From JBHGXV01 sp041920505 (GTDB lineage Bacteria; Bacillota; Bacilli; Brevibacillales; Brevibacillaceae), in contig JBHGXV010000040.1 of NCBI GenBank assembly GCA_041920505.1, positions 50,473-114,472 of the forward strand: a DNA stretch of 64,000 nucleotides, read 5' to 3'. Each line of letters starts with the position of its first letter. The first letter of the stretch is position 1. Under the pieces are notes generated by a model. It ran no database searches, was not told the DNA's origin, and saw nothing but the letters and a program-made list of their open reading frames with translations. Of the stretch, positions 40,462 through 48,619 are shown piece after piece. A program made the translations under genes and the position numbers.

Positions 40462-40812
40462 GTGATTGTCAAACGTGGCGATGTGTTTTTCGCGGACCTG
40501 TCTCCCGTCGTCGGCTCTGAACAGGGCGGCGTACGGCCTGTTCTTGTCATTCAAAACGATATAGGCAATCGCTTCAGTCCGACGGTCATCGTCGCTGCCA
40601 TTACGGCTCAGATTCAAAAAGCAAAGTTACCTACCCATGTGGAAATCGATGCAAAGATGTATGGGTTTGACCGTGACTCGGTGATACTGCTTGAGCAGAT
40701 TCGCACGATAGACAAGCAACGTTTGACCGACAAGATCACCCATCTCGATGACGAGATGATGGAACGGGTCAATGAGTCACTGCAAATCAGTTTGGGGTTA
40801 ATCGATTTTTAA
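40462..40812 (+). CDS. ndoA: EndoA/MazF mRNA interferase
   Basis: A 116-residue toxin that cuts single-stranded mRNA at UACAU-type sites in Bacillus. The family start MIVKRGDVFFADLSPVVGSE and the strand RPVLVIQNDIGN are present, with the catalytic Arg in GGVRP and Thr in AAIT. The GTG start follows GGGGTGTAG. In B. subtilis it precedes the rsb operon exactly as here. Confidence 0.95.
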   Translation: MIVKRGDVFFADLSPVVGSEQGGVRPVLVIQNDIGNRFSPTVIVAAITAQIQKAKLPTHVEIDAKMYGFDRDSVILLEQIRTIDKQRLTDKITHLDDEMMERVNESLQISLGLIDF

Positions 40813-40825
40813 TCAATCCGCAACC

Positions 40826-40867
40826 AAACCACATCAGGCGATTGCGCTGTGTGGTTTTTGTTTTTTT
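40826..40867 (+). terminator. Terminator between ndoA and rsbT
   Basis: AAACCACA (40826-40833) pairs with TGTGGTTT (40850-40857), then TTGTTTTTTT. The rest of 40868-41019 shows no clear promoter. Confidence 0.75.
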
Positions 40868-41019
40868 ATGCAGGTGCGCACAAGAATTTGAAACCCGGCT
40901 GTTGCCCAGTATGGAAGGATTTGCGCCCGGGGATAGCGAAAAATACTTTACTGCAAGACCCGTCAAAATCAGACAAACAACCGGGAAGAAGGTTAGTCAC
41001 GCGAAGGGAGTCACATCCT

Positions 41020-41421
41020 ATGATCGTGCCAAGTTGCATTACGATTGAGTCGGAACAAGATATTGTCTTCGCCAGACAGACAGGACGCAGCATGGCAAAA
41101 GCATTGGGGTACGACAATATTGTTCAGTCGCGCATCGCGACGGCCATTTCCGAATTGGCCCGCAACATTTACCTGTATGCGGGGACAGGCACGATCACGA
41201 TCGAGTTGATTGAAAAGGGAGATACGCCAGGGCTTCGGATCACCGCGATCGATCACGGTCCTGGGATACCAGATATTCGCAAGGCGATGGAGTACGGATA
41301 TTCCACATCCGGCGGGCTCGGGGCGGGGCTGCCGGGGGTCAAGCGCCTGATGGACGAGTTTTCTATCGACAGCGTACCTGGCAAAGGCACGACGGTAACA
41401 GCAGTCAAATGGAGGAACTGA
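41020..41421 (+). CDS. rsbT: Serine kinase RsbT
   Basis: A 133-residue GHKL kinase with N-box AISELARNIYLYAG, G1 DHGPGIPDIRK and G2 GGLGAGLPGVKRLMDEF, nearly identical to the RsbT pattern. In B. subtilis it phosphorylates stressosome proteins RsbR/RsbS and, once released, activates the phosphatase RsbU. The ATG at 41020 follows AAGGGAG. No rsbR or rsbS lies upstream: the gene is directly behind the ndoA terminator. Those partners must be elsewhere or absent. Confidence 0.95.
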   Translation: MIVPSCITIESEQDIVFARQTGRSMAKALGYDNIVQSRIATAISELARNIYLYAGTGTITIELIEKGDTPGLRITAIDHGPGIPDIRKAMEYGYSTSGGLGAGLPGVKRLMDEFSIDSVPGKGTTVTAVKWRN

Positions 41422-41441
41422 AGGGGGAGCCAGCGCACACG

Positions 41442-42446
41442 ATGACTCGTCGACACATACAAAACCGGTATGAAGAGATTCTGGCCGCCTTTCTTAAAGG
41501 GCGGGGGGAGGACCAACTCTACCTGGCGCAACAGTTGGGCAAGTGGCTGCTCAAGGAAAACATCGCTCCCGAGGAGATTGTCGACATGCACGTGAGGTCG
41601 ATCGAGCACATTATCGAACTGCCGGAGGTTATTCGCGCGTCGTTTCAATTGCTGACCGAAGTGATGATCGAATACGGGCTCGCCTACCGGGAGCACCGCA
41701 TGTTGCGCAGCAAGCAACGGCAACTGGAATCGGAGATCGAGGTGGCGGTCGCCATGCAGCAAACCTTGTTGCCGCATACATATCCATCGTTTCCGGGAAT
41801 CGAGATCGGGCTGGTCAGCATGCCGGCCAAACAGATGAGCGGGGACTATTACAATTTTGCCGAATACGGAAAAGAGGCGTTTAGCGTGGCGATTGCCGAC
41901 ATCGTCGGCAAGGGCATTCCGGCGGCGCTTTGCATGTCGATGATCAAGTACGCCATGGACAGCCTGCAGGAGACCAATATCGCCCCGACTGACATGCTGC
42001 GCCACCTCAATCGGGTGGTGGAGCGAAATATCGATTCCAGCATGTTTATCACGATGATTTACGGCAGGTACGACACGGTCGGGCACGTGTTCCGCTACGC
42101 GGTTGCCGGGCACGAACCCGGATTCTGGTATCGGGCGGCGGAAAACCGGTTTTATGACCTGGAGGGGCGCGGACTGGCGCTGGGCATCGACCGCGACGCC
42201 GTTTACCCGGAACGGGAAATTGGCGTCGAACCAGGCGATCTGTTGATTTTGATGACCGACGGCGTCACCGAGCGAAAAGTCGGGGAACGCTACATCGAGC
42301 GGGAGGATCTGGCCGCCTGGATCCGCGAAGTCATCGGGCTGCCGGCGCAGCAAATCGCGGACAGCCTGTACCGCAAGCTACTTGTGCTCTCCAATTTCGA
42401 ATTGCCTGATGACCATACCATGATTGTGATTCGCCGGACGGCATAG
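41442..42446 (+). CDS. rsbU: Phosphatase RsbU
   Basis: A 334-residue PP2C-type phosphatase (B. subtilis RsbU has 335). The ATG at 41442 aligns with the family start (xxRxxIxxRYxxxL); one at 41409 overlaps rsbT and lacks a site. The N-terminal RsbU_N domain binds RsbT; the catalytic part shows MPAKQMSGDYYNF, IADIVGKGIPAALCMSM and TDGVTE with the Mn2+ aspartates. It dephosphorylates RsbV under environmental stress, freeing sigma-B. Confidence 0.94.
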   Translation: MTRRHIQNRYEEILAAFLKGRGEDQLYLAQQLGKWLLKENIAPEEIVDMHVRSIEHIIELPEVIRASFQLLTEVMIEYGLAYREHRMLRSKQRQLESEIEVAVAMQQTLLPHTYPSFPGIEIGLVSMPAKQMSGDYYNFAEYGKEAFSVAIADIVGKGIPAALCMSMIKYAMDSLQETNIAPTDMLRHLNRVVERNIDSSMFITMIYGRYDTVGHVFRYAVAGHEPGFWYRAAENRFYDLEGRGLALGIDRDAVYPEREIGVEPGDLLILMTDGVTERKVGERYIEREDLAAWIREVIGLPAQQIADSLYRKLLVLSNFELPDDHTMIVIRRTA

Positions 42447-42497
42447 CGGCCGGGATCATCAGGATTTGGCAACGACATCACAAATGGGGGAAACGCG

Positions 42498-42830
42498 ATG
42501 AATGTGACGATCCGGACAGAAACGGTCGAGGACGCCACCATCTTGCATGTGGCGGGGGAAATCGACGCTTTCACAGCACCGAAGTTGCAGGATACCTTGA
42601 TTCCGCTGGTTGCGGCCTCTGCCGGAGGGGCCGTGGTGCTTGATCTGGCCGACGTCGGCTATATGGACAGCACCGGCATCGGTGTGATTGTCGGCGCGCT
42701 GAAAGCGACGAGGCAGTCGGGATGCCGGTTGAGCATCCGCAATGCCAACGGTCGCATCCAGCGTTTGTTCCGCATCACCGGATTGAACGAAATCGTTCCC
42801 ATCATGCCTGGACCGGAGGAGGAAGCGTAA
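42498..42830 (+). CDS. rsbV: Anti-anti-sigma factor RsbV
   Basis: A 110-residue STAS protein. S58 in YMDSTGIGV is the serine phosphorylated by RsbW. GGGGGAAACGCG precedes the ATG. In B. subtilis a sigma-B promoter lies in front of rsbV; I find no convincing GTTTAA/GGGTAT pair in 42447-42497. The stop shares a base with rsbW (TAATG). Confidence 0.94.
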   Translation: MNVTIRTETVEDATILHVAGEIDAFTAPKLQDTLIPLVAASAGGAVVLDLADVGYMDSTGIGVIVGALKATRQSGCRLSIRNANGRIQRLFRITGLNEIVPIMPGPEEEA

Positions 42831-43327
42831 TGGACCTCAAGCGTAAGGGCGATATCATCGACTTGACCATTCCGGCTTGCGCCGAGTACATCGGCGTCGT
42901 CCGGTTGCTGGTCTCCGGGGTTGCGAATCGCCTCGGCTTTTCCTACGACGACATCGAGGACATCAAACTGGCCGTGGCCGAGGCGTGTACCAACGCGGTG
43001 CTGCACGCCTATCCGCAGGGCGAAGAAGGAGATGTCCGCATCCGTTGCCTCGTCTTCCCGGACCGTTTGCAGATCCTAGTGGCGGACAAGGGGACGAGTT
43101 TTGATGTCGACCGGGTGAAAACCACGCTGGGTCCCATTGACGGAACCGTCGACATTGCCCATCAGATGGAAGGAGGCCTCGGACTGTACCTGATCCACAC
43201 GTTGATGGACGAGGTGGACATCAGCGGGGGAGAGGGAATCGTCGTGGCCATGACCAAGTACGTGCGATGGGACGAGGTGGCGGACAGTGTCGATCCATTA
43301 CCGGAAACACGCCAAAACAGACAATGA
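42830..43327 (+). CDS. rsbW: Anti-sigma-B factor RsbW (serine kinase)
   Basis: A 165-residue GHKL protein that sequesters sigma-B and phosphorylates RsbV. N-box VAEACTNAVLHAY, G1 DKGTSFD and MEGGLGLYLIHTLMDEV are visible. The start ATG overlaps the rsbV stop by one base. The 3' end overlaps sigB by 41 bp, which helps to keep the two products in balance. Confidence 0.95.
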   Translation: MDLKRKGDIIDLTIPACAEYIGVVRLLVSGVANRLGFSYDDIEDIKLAVAEACTNAVLHAYPQGEEGDVRIRCLVFPDRLQILVADKGTSFDVDRVKTTLGPIDGTVDIAHQMEGGLGLYLIHTLMDEVDISGGEGIVVAMTKYVRWDEVADSVDPLPETRQNRQ

Positions 43328-44078
43328 TCTCTACAGCCTGATCGCCGCTTATCAAAAGACGCCAAACAGAGAGATTCAGAACCGTCTCGTCCTGCAGTTC
43401 TCCGAGATGGTGCACGGAATCGCCTCCCGCTTCGCACGCGGACAAGAACCGCTCGAAGACCTGGTACAGGTGGGGATGATCGGCTTGTTGGCCGCGCTGC
43501 GCCGGTATGACCCGTCGATTGGCGGAAACTTCGAAAGTTTTGCGGTTCCCACGATTGTCGGGGAAATCAAACGGCACATTCGGGACAAGACGTGGAGCGT
43601 TCACGTTCCGCGCCGGATCAAGGAACTGGGGCCGAAAATCAAAAAGGCGGTGGATCAACTGACCGTCCAGTTGCAGCGTTCTCCGAGCATTGACGAAATC
43701 GCTCGACTGCTTCAGATCAGCGAGGAGGAAGTCCTGGAGGCGCTGGAGATGGGCCGCAATTACCATTCGCTGTCGGTGGACAGCGAAATCGAAGCCGACA
43801 GCGACGGCAGCACGGTGACGCTATTGGACTTGCTCGGCAAGGAAGACAAGGGGTACGACCGTGTCGAGGTAGAGCTGACGCTGGCCAAATTGTTTCACGT
43901 GTTAAACGAACGGGAGCGGCAGATCATCGAACTCACCTTTTTTGAAAACATGAGCCAGAAGCAGGCGGGGGATCTGCTCGGCATCTCGCAAATGCATGTG
44001 TCCCGTTTGCAGCGCCGGGCACTGCTCAAACTTCGCGAAGCGATGAAGGTAAATACAGTCCCTTTATCCGAGGGATAG
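43287..44078 (+). CDS. sigB: General stress sigma factor SigB
   Basis: A 263-residue sigma-70 family factor of the sigma-B/F/G group. Region 2 includes LEDLVQVGMIGLLAALRRYDP and FESFAVPTIVGEIKRHIRD (key LVQVG and IVGEIKR), region 3 SPSIDEIARLLQIS, and region 4 FENMSQKQAGDLLGISQMHVSRLQ. It begins with GTG inside rsbW behind GAGG. Resemblance to sigma-F/G is family-wide; the rsb context fixes the identity. No rsbX follows; tex does. Confidence 0.95.
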   Translation: MSIHYRKHAKTDNDLYSLIAAYQKTPNREIQNRLVLQFSEMVHGIASRFARGQEPLEDLVQVGMIGLLAALRRYDPSIGGNFESFAVPTIVGEIKRHIRDKTWSVHVPRRIKELGPKIKKAVDQLTVQLQRSPSIDEIARLLQISEEEVLEALEMGRNYHSLSVDSEIEADSDGSTVTLLDLLGKEDKGYDRVEVELTLAKLFHVLNERERQIIELTFFENMSQKQAGDLLGISQMHVSRLQRRALLKLREAMKVNTVPLSEG

Positions 44079-44124
44079 CGGCATGACGGTCGGCGGCAAG
44101 GGAAGCCGTCGATTTTCCGTTTTG

Positions 44125-44133
44125 TGGTACAAT
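44125..44133 (+). promoter_or_regulatory. Extended -10 promoter of tex
   Basis: TGG followed by TACAAT (44128-44133) fits an extended -10; no good -35 is present. Confidence 0.5.
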
Positions 44134-44169
44134 ACCAACAGAAAAACGGACAGGAGGATACATATCTGC

Positions 44170-46335
44170 ATGGATGGGAAACAGATGGTCGCCACGATCG
44201 CGCAGGAACTGAACGTCAAGCCCCAACAGGTGGCCCAGACGATTGCCTTGCTGGATGAGGGGAACACGGTGCCGTTTATCGCCCGTTACCGCAAGGAGAT
44301 GACCGGTCAGCTCGACGAGACGCGAATCCGCGAGATCGAGGAGCGGGTCCGGTATTTGCGCAATCTGGCCGTGCGCAAGGAAGAAGTGCTGCGTCTGATC
44401 GAGGAACAGGGGAAGTTGACCGACGAGCTGGCGGAGGCGATCCGCCGGGCAGCCAAATTGCAGGAAGTGGAAGATTTGTACCGGCCGTATCGGCAAAAAC
44501 GGCGGACGCGGGCCACAGTGGCCAGGGAGAAAGGATTGGAGCCGTTGGCCGAGTACCTCAGCAGCCTGCCTGCGCAAGGCGATCCGCACGAGGAAGCCGC
44601 CCGTTTCGTCGATCCGGAAAAAGGAGTGGAGACCAGCGAGCAGGCCTTGCAGGGAGCGATGGACATCATCGCCGAGCGGGTGTCCGACGACGCTGACGTG
44701 CGCAAGTGGATTCGCGATGTCACGTACCAAAAGGGTACGCTGATCACCGAGGCCAAAGAGGCGGAAAAAGACGAGAAACAGGTCTACCAGATGTATTACG
44801 CCTACAGCGAGCCGCTGAAAAAGCTCGTGCCGCACCGGGTTCTCGCCATCAACCGCGGGGAAAACGAGGGCGTGCTGAAGGTGTCGGTGGAAGCGCCCGT
44901 CGAGGAGATCCGCGCCTACCTGCAACGGCGCTACATTCCCCGGCCGACGGTGGTGCGCGAATGGCTGGAGGCGACGCTCGACGACGCTTACAAACGGCTG
45001 ATCGCGCCGTCGATTGAACGCGAGGTGCGCTCTCAGTTGACCGAAGCGGCGGAAGAGCGGGCGATTCACATCTTTTCCGAAAATCTGCGCAACCTGCTGT
45101 TGCAACCGCCGATCAAAGGCAAAGTGGTGCTTGGCGTCGACCCCGCGTACCGCACCGGCTGCAAACTGGCCGTGGTGGACGAGACCGGCAAGTTGCTGCA
45201 CGTCGCGGTGATTTACCCGACGCCGCCGCAAAACAAAGTGGCGGAAGCGAGTGCCAGGGTAAAGGAGATCATCGACCGATACGTCGTGGACATCATCGCC
45301 ATCGGCAACGGCACCGCTTCGCGGGAGACAGAGCAGTTCATCGCCGATGTGCTCAAAGAAGTGGAGCGGGACGTGTTCTACATCATCGTCAACGAGGCGG
45401 GGGCCTCCGTTTACTCTGCATCAGCCCTGGCGAAGGAGGAGTTTCCCGATCTGGACGTGGCCGAGCGCAGCGCCATTTCCATCGCGCGCCGCTTGCAAGA
45501 TCCGTTGGCCGAGTTGGTCAAGATCGACCCCAAGTCGGTTGGTGTCGGCCAGTACCAGCATGATGTGTCGCAAGCCCGCCTGGCCGAGAGTTTGCAGTTC
45601 GTCGTCCAGTCAGCGGTCAACCACGTCGGCGTTGACGTGAACACCGCTTCGCCGTCCCTGTTGCAGTACGTCTCCGGGGTGAGCAAGCAGGTGGCCGCCA
45701 ATATCGTCAAGTTTCGCGAGGAATACGGCAAAATTACCAACCGCAAGCAACTGCAACAGGTACCGAGGCTGGGAGCGAAGACGTACGAACAGTGCATCGG
45801 GTTTTTGCGCGTAATGGACGGGGACAATCCGCTGGACAAAACGCCGATTCACCCGGAGTCGTACGAAGTGACGCACCGCCTGCTGGAATCGCTCGGCCTG
45901 ACGCCGGACGAGATTGGCGGCGAGACCTGCCGCGAGCGGCTGAGAGGGATTGACATTGCGAAGGCGGCGGCACAACTGGGCGTCGGCGAACCGACGCTTG
46001 CCGACATCGTCGACAGTCTGCTCAGACCGGGGCGGGACCCGCGCGACGAACTGCCCAAGCCGCTGTTGCACAAAGACGTGCTCCAACTAAGCGATCTGCA
46101 AAAAGGGATGAAACTGCAAGGGACGGTTCGCAACGTGGTCGATTTCGGCGCGTTCGTCGACATCGGCGTGAAAAACGACGGACTGGTGCATATCTCCCAG
46201 TTGCGCAAGGGCTACGTCAAGCATCCGCTCGACGTCGTCACCGTAGGCGACATCGTCGACGTCTGGGTGCTGGATGTCGACGAGCGGCGGCAGCGCGTCA
46301 GCCTGACGATGATTCCGCCCGAGTCGCAGGGGTAA
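44170..46335 (+). CDS. tex: Tex-family RNA-binding transcription accessory protein
   Basis: A 721-residue Tex protein: N-terminal helical domain with TIALLDEGNTVPFIARYRKEMTGQLDE (key PFIARYRKE), YqgF/RNase H-like core (GVDPAYRTGCKLAVVDETG), helix-hairpin-helix motifs (VNTASPSLLQYVSGVSK) and a C-terminal S1 domain (KLQGTVRNVVDFGAFVDIGV). It binds nucleic acid and affects transcription; precise role unclear. The ATG at 44170 lies 12 nt after AGGAGG. It follows sigB as ydcI does in B. subtilis, with cmpA and sprT next. Confidence 0.94.
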   Translation: MDGKQMVATIAQELNVKPQQVAQTIALLDEGNTVPFIARYRKEMTGQLDETRIREIEERVRYLRNLAVRKEEVLRLIEEQGKLTDELAEAIRRAAKLQEVEDLYRPYRQKRRTRATVAREKGLEPLAEYLSSLPAQGDPHEEAARFVDPEKGVETSEQALQGAMDIIAERVSDDADVRKWIRDVTYQKGTLITEAKEAEKDEKQVYQMYYAYSEPLKKLVPHRVLAINRGENEGVLKVSVEAPVEEIRAYLQRRYIPRPTVVREWLEATLDDAYKRLIAPSIEREVRSQLTEAAEERAIHIFSENLRNLLLQPPIKGKVVLGVDPAYRTGCKLAVVDETGKLLHVAVIYPTPPQNKVAEASARVKEIIDRYVVDIIAIGNGTASRETEQFIADVLKEVERDVFYIIVNEAGASVYSASALAKEEFPDLDVAERSAISIARRLQDPLAELVKIDPKSVGVGQYQHDVSQARLAESLQFVVQSAVNHVGVDVNTASPSLLQYVSGVSKQVAANIVKFREEYGKITNRKQLQQVPRLGAKTYEQCIGFLRVMDGDNPLDKTPIHPESYEVTHRLLESLGLTPDEIGGETCRERLRGIDIAKAAAQLGVGEPTLADIVDSLLRPGRDPRDELPKPLLHKDVLQLSDLQKGMKLQGTVRNVVDFGAFVDIGVKNDGLVHISQLRKGYVKHPLDVVTVGDIVDVWVLDVDERRQRVSLTMIPPESQG

Positions 46336-46383
46336 CCGGCACGCAGCGATTGCTACGGGCGGCACAACCCGCTTTCACACAAA

Positions 46384-46419
46384 CAGCCGTCCTATTCGTT
46401 AGGACGGCTGCTGTGTTTT
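46384..46419 (+). terminator. Terminator of tex, overlapping the cmpA 3' end
   Basis: An 11-bp stem CAGCCGTCCTA/TAGGACGGCTG (46384-46394, 46400-46410) followed by CTGTGTTTTT. On the other strand the last codons of cmpA lie within it. Confidence 0.85.
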
Positions 46420-46517
46420 TCGACGTATAAGAACCAGCAACTGTTCAACAGGCGAATCTGCCGTATGTCCTTTCCGTAGAAGGCTCGTTGCAGCTGCCGT
46501 TGCATCCATTGTGGCAT
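46392..46517 (-). CDS. cmpA: Cortex morphogenetic protein CmpA
   Basis: A 41-residue protein. It begins with ATG at 46517 behind GGCAGGAGGTGCC and reads MPQWMQRQLQRAFYGKDIRQ, then IRLLNSCWFLYVEKH and a short tail. This is the CmpA pattern (MPxWLxxQLQxAFxxKDxxQIxxLN.CW). CmpA controls spore cortex assembly in the mother cell as an adaptor for ClpXP. In B. subtilis the gene also lies between ydcI (tex) and sprT. A sigma-E -10 sits 34-41 bp upstream. Confidence 0.93.
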   Translation of the reverse strand: MPQWMQRQLQRAFYGKDIRQIRLLNSCWFLYVEKHSSRPNE

Positions 46518-46550
46518 GAAGGCACCTCCTGCCGTGATTCCTTCACTGGC

Positions 46551-46558
46551 AGTGTATG
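46551..46558 (-). promoter_or_regulatory. Sigma-E -10 of cmpA
   Basis: On the minus strand CATACACT (46558-46551) equals the sigma-E -10 consensus. The -35 is weak. The spacing to the cmpA ATG allows a leader of about 27 nt. Confidence 0.55.
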
Positions 46559-46583
46559 CCTATCTTGCCGTTGCGGTACCTGT

Positions 46584-46934
46584 CTACTCGTGAATCGATT
46601 CCGTTTCTTCCTGCAGCGATTCCAGTTGGGCCTCAAGGGCGCGAATCTCGGTCAACAGCGAGATGAGCGGATAGACGTTCTCCTGCAGGCGGGCAAACCG
46701 CTGCTCCAGTCCGCTGACGTACTCCAGACCGTCGACGACGTGGCAGTCGCTGTGCAACAACTCCGGTTCGCTGCACTCGGCGATCAGCGCGGGCAGGGTC
46801 GGGCGATTCTCGCTGGTCAGTTTGTCGATTTCTTTATGCAGGCGCTTCAACAGGGCGACGAGTTGGTACATGTGGCTCGCGGGCAGTTTGACGAAGCAAA
46901 AACCGTCCGCCTCTTGCAAAAGAAGATAACGCAT
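46584..46934 (-). CDS. Hypothetical protein with coiled-coil C-terminus (116 aa)
   Basis: I do not recognise the family. GGGAGGAACGT precedes the ATG at 46934, so the gene looks real. The product starts MRYLLLQEADGFCFVKLPASH and then forms helices, ending in a likely coiled coil (LLTEIRALEAQLESLQEETE). No membrane segment or signal peptide. It lies on the minus strand upstream of cmpA and divergent from sprT. It may share transcription with cmpA. Confidence 0.65.
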   Translation of the reverse strand: MRYLLLQEADGFCFVKLPASHMYQLVALLKRLHKEIDKLTSENRPTLPALIAECSEPELLHSDCHVVDGLEYVSGLEQRFARLQENVYPLISLLTEIRALEAQLESLQEETESIHE

Positions 46935-47050
46935 ACGTTCCTCCCAACGCGGCGATCAGGTGCCGGGATGCTCTTGCTTACATCGACAAGTTTAGCGTAT
47001 TCTTCAAGAAGAATTCAAGCAGTAAGCGCGTACCGAAGGAGGGGGAACCG

Positions 47051-47506
47051 ATGACCGACGACGAACTGCAACGCTTGGTCGAAACGATCTCCGCCCAGTA
47101 TTTTCACCGGCCGTTTCAGCACCGCGCCCGGTTCAACCGCCGTCTGCGCACGACTGGCGGCCGCTATCTCTTGCGCACGCACGACATCGAGATCAACCCG
47201 CTCCATTTCCAGGAACACGGCATGGACGAGCTGATCGGCATCATCAAGCACGAGCTGTGCCACTATCATCTGCATTTGCAGGGAAAAGGCTACAAACACG
47301 CCGACGCCGAGTTCAAAGCCCTGCTCAAACAGAGCGGGGGAACACGCTACTGCCAGCGCGTCGGAAATGGGCGCAAGCCGCTGCCGTTTCAATATGAGCT
47401 GGTATGCGGCGACTGCGGCATGTCGTACAAGCGCAAGCGCAGAATGGACCCTTCCCGCTACGTGTGCGGCCGCTGCCGGGGCAAACTGACCCTGAACCGG
47501 CTGTGA
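47051..47506 (+). CDS. sprT: SprT-like zinc metalloprotease-fold protein
   Basis: A 151-residue SprT family protein (YdcK). The zinc motif is KHELCHYHLH (H67, E68, H71), and a C-terminal zinc ribbon carries four Cys (VCGDCGMSYKRK, YVCGRCRG). GAAGGAGGGGGAACCG precedes the ATG. The family includes DNA-protein crosslink proteases in eukaryotes; the bacterial role is not established. Confidence 0.93.
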   Translation: MTDDELQRLVETISAQYFHRPFQHRARFNRRLRTTGGRYLLRTHDIEINPLHFQEHGMDELIGIIKHELCHYHLHLQGKGYKHADAEFKALLKQSGGTRYCQRVGNGRKPLPFQYELVCGDCGMSYKRKRRMDPSRYVCGRCRGKLTLNRL

Positions 47507-47516
47507 CCCGCTTTCC

Positions 47517-47545
47517 TTGCGCGCTTGTTTGGGCAAGGCTATAAT
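47517..47545 (+). promoter_or_regulatory. Sigma-A promoter of the thiL-tsa operon
   Basis: TTGCGC (47517-47522), a 17-nt spacer and consensus TATAAT (47540-47545). The ATG that overlaps this -10 (47544) therefore cannot be the thiL start for transcripts made here. Confidence 0.75.
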
Positions 47546-47582
47546 GGAAAAAAATCTACCGAACGAAAGCGAGGCGGCACGG

Positions 47583-48593
47583 GTGGCGCACGATGAATTC
47601 TCCTTGATCCGCGAATGGACGAGCCGCTCTGCCGGACAGGAAGCTGACGGTCTGACGGTCGGGATCGGGGACGATGCCGCCGTTTTTGCCGTTTCCGCCG
47701 GGATGGAGGTCGTCGCCTGCTGTGACGCGATGATCGAAACGGTGCACTTTTTGCGGGAGACGATGCATCCGTCCGACATCGGCTGGAAAGCGCTGGTGAG
47801 CAACATAAGCGATGTGGCGGCGATGGGAGGCATTCCCCGATTTGCGTTGATTGCCATCGGTGTCCCGCCCCGCTGGCGTCCCGACGAGTGCCGCTTGCTG
47901 TACGACGGGTTGTACGAAGCGGCAAAGCGGTATGGCGTTCGTCTGATCGGCGGGGATACCGTCTCCACGCCTGACGCGCTCCACGTCTCGGTGACGCTGT
48001 TGGGCGAGGTGGAACGCGGCCGGGCGCTGCGCCGGTCGGCTGCCAAGCCGGGAGACACCGTGTTTCTCACCGGACCGTTGGGCGGTTCGGCGGCCGGTCT
48101 TAATGCCTTGCTTGCCGCCCGGGATCGCGGGGGCGCGACAGATGCCCGCTGGCAGCCGCTTGTCCGGATGCACCAGCGCCCTTTTGCCCAGGTGGACGCG
48201 GGCAGGTTGCTCGCCGGTTTTGACGGGGCCGGTGCCCTGAACGACGTGAGCGACGGGCTTGCTTCCGAATTGACAGAGATCGCCGAGGCGAGTGGCGTGA
48301 CGGTGGTGGTTGACGCTGACCGGGTTCCGTTGCTGCCGCTTTTGCGGGAATACGCGTCCATTGCCGGGAAAGATCCCCTCGATTGGGCCTTGTACGGCGG
48401 CGAGGACTACGAACTGGTCGGGACGGTTGCCGGGTCAAGGGCCGAAGCGTTGGCTGCGGCGTTTGCCGCGCAGGGATTGCCGTTTTATCCGATTGGCCGG
48501 GTGGAGCAAGGGGAACCGGCTGTTTTTCTGTCCGCAGGCGGTGCGCGCAGACGGCTGGCAAAGGGCGGGTACAACCATTTTTCGCGACGGTAA
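47583..48593 (+). CDS. thiL: Thiamine-monophosphate kinase
   Basis: A 336-residue AIR-synthase-fold kinase that makes thiamine diphosphate. The GTG at 47583 is preferred: GAGG lies 8 nt upstream, the promoter -10 overlaps the other candidate, and MAHDEFSLIREW matches the family start. Motifs are VGIGDDAAVF, VSNISDVAAMGG, LIGGDTVS and DVSDGLASELTEIAEASG (key DVSDGL), GGEDYEL. The genes for t6A synthesis follow. Confidence 0.94.
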   Translation: MAHDEFSLIREWTSRSAGQEADGLTVGIGDDAAVFAVSAGMEVVACCDAMIETVHFLRETMHPSDIGWKALVSNISDVAAMGGIPRFALIAIGVPPRWRPDECRLLYDGLYEAAKRYGVRLIGGDTVSTPDALHVSVTLLGEVERGRALRRSAAKPGDTVFLTGPLGGSAAGLNALLAARDRGGATDARWQPLVRMHQRPFAQVDAGRLLAGFDGAGALNDVSDGLASELTEIAEASGVTVVVDADRVPLLPLLREYASIAGKDPLDWALYGGEDYELVGTVAGSRAEALAAAFAAQGLPFYPIGRVEQGEPAVFLSAGGARRRLAKGGYNHFSRR

Positions 48594-48619
48594 ACGAATG
48601 AAACGGGAGGACGCCGACA

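Noticed and set aside
40868..41019. Possible riboswitch or sigma-B promoter before rsbT
   Set aside because: I could not match any known riboswitch block or the sigma-B consensus.
44164..44170. ATC codon at ideal spacing from AGGAGG before tex
   Set aside because: An ATG 6 nt further on, still within usable distance, explains the start without a rare codon.
46445..46636. 63-codon minus-strand frame overlapping cmpA
   Set aside because: It is a different frame of the cmpA region with no ribosome site; cmpA itself is shorter and clearly recognisable.
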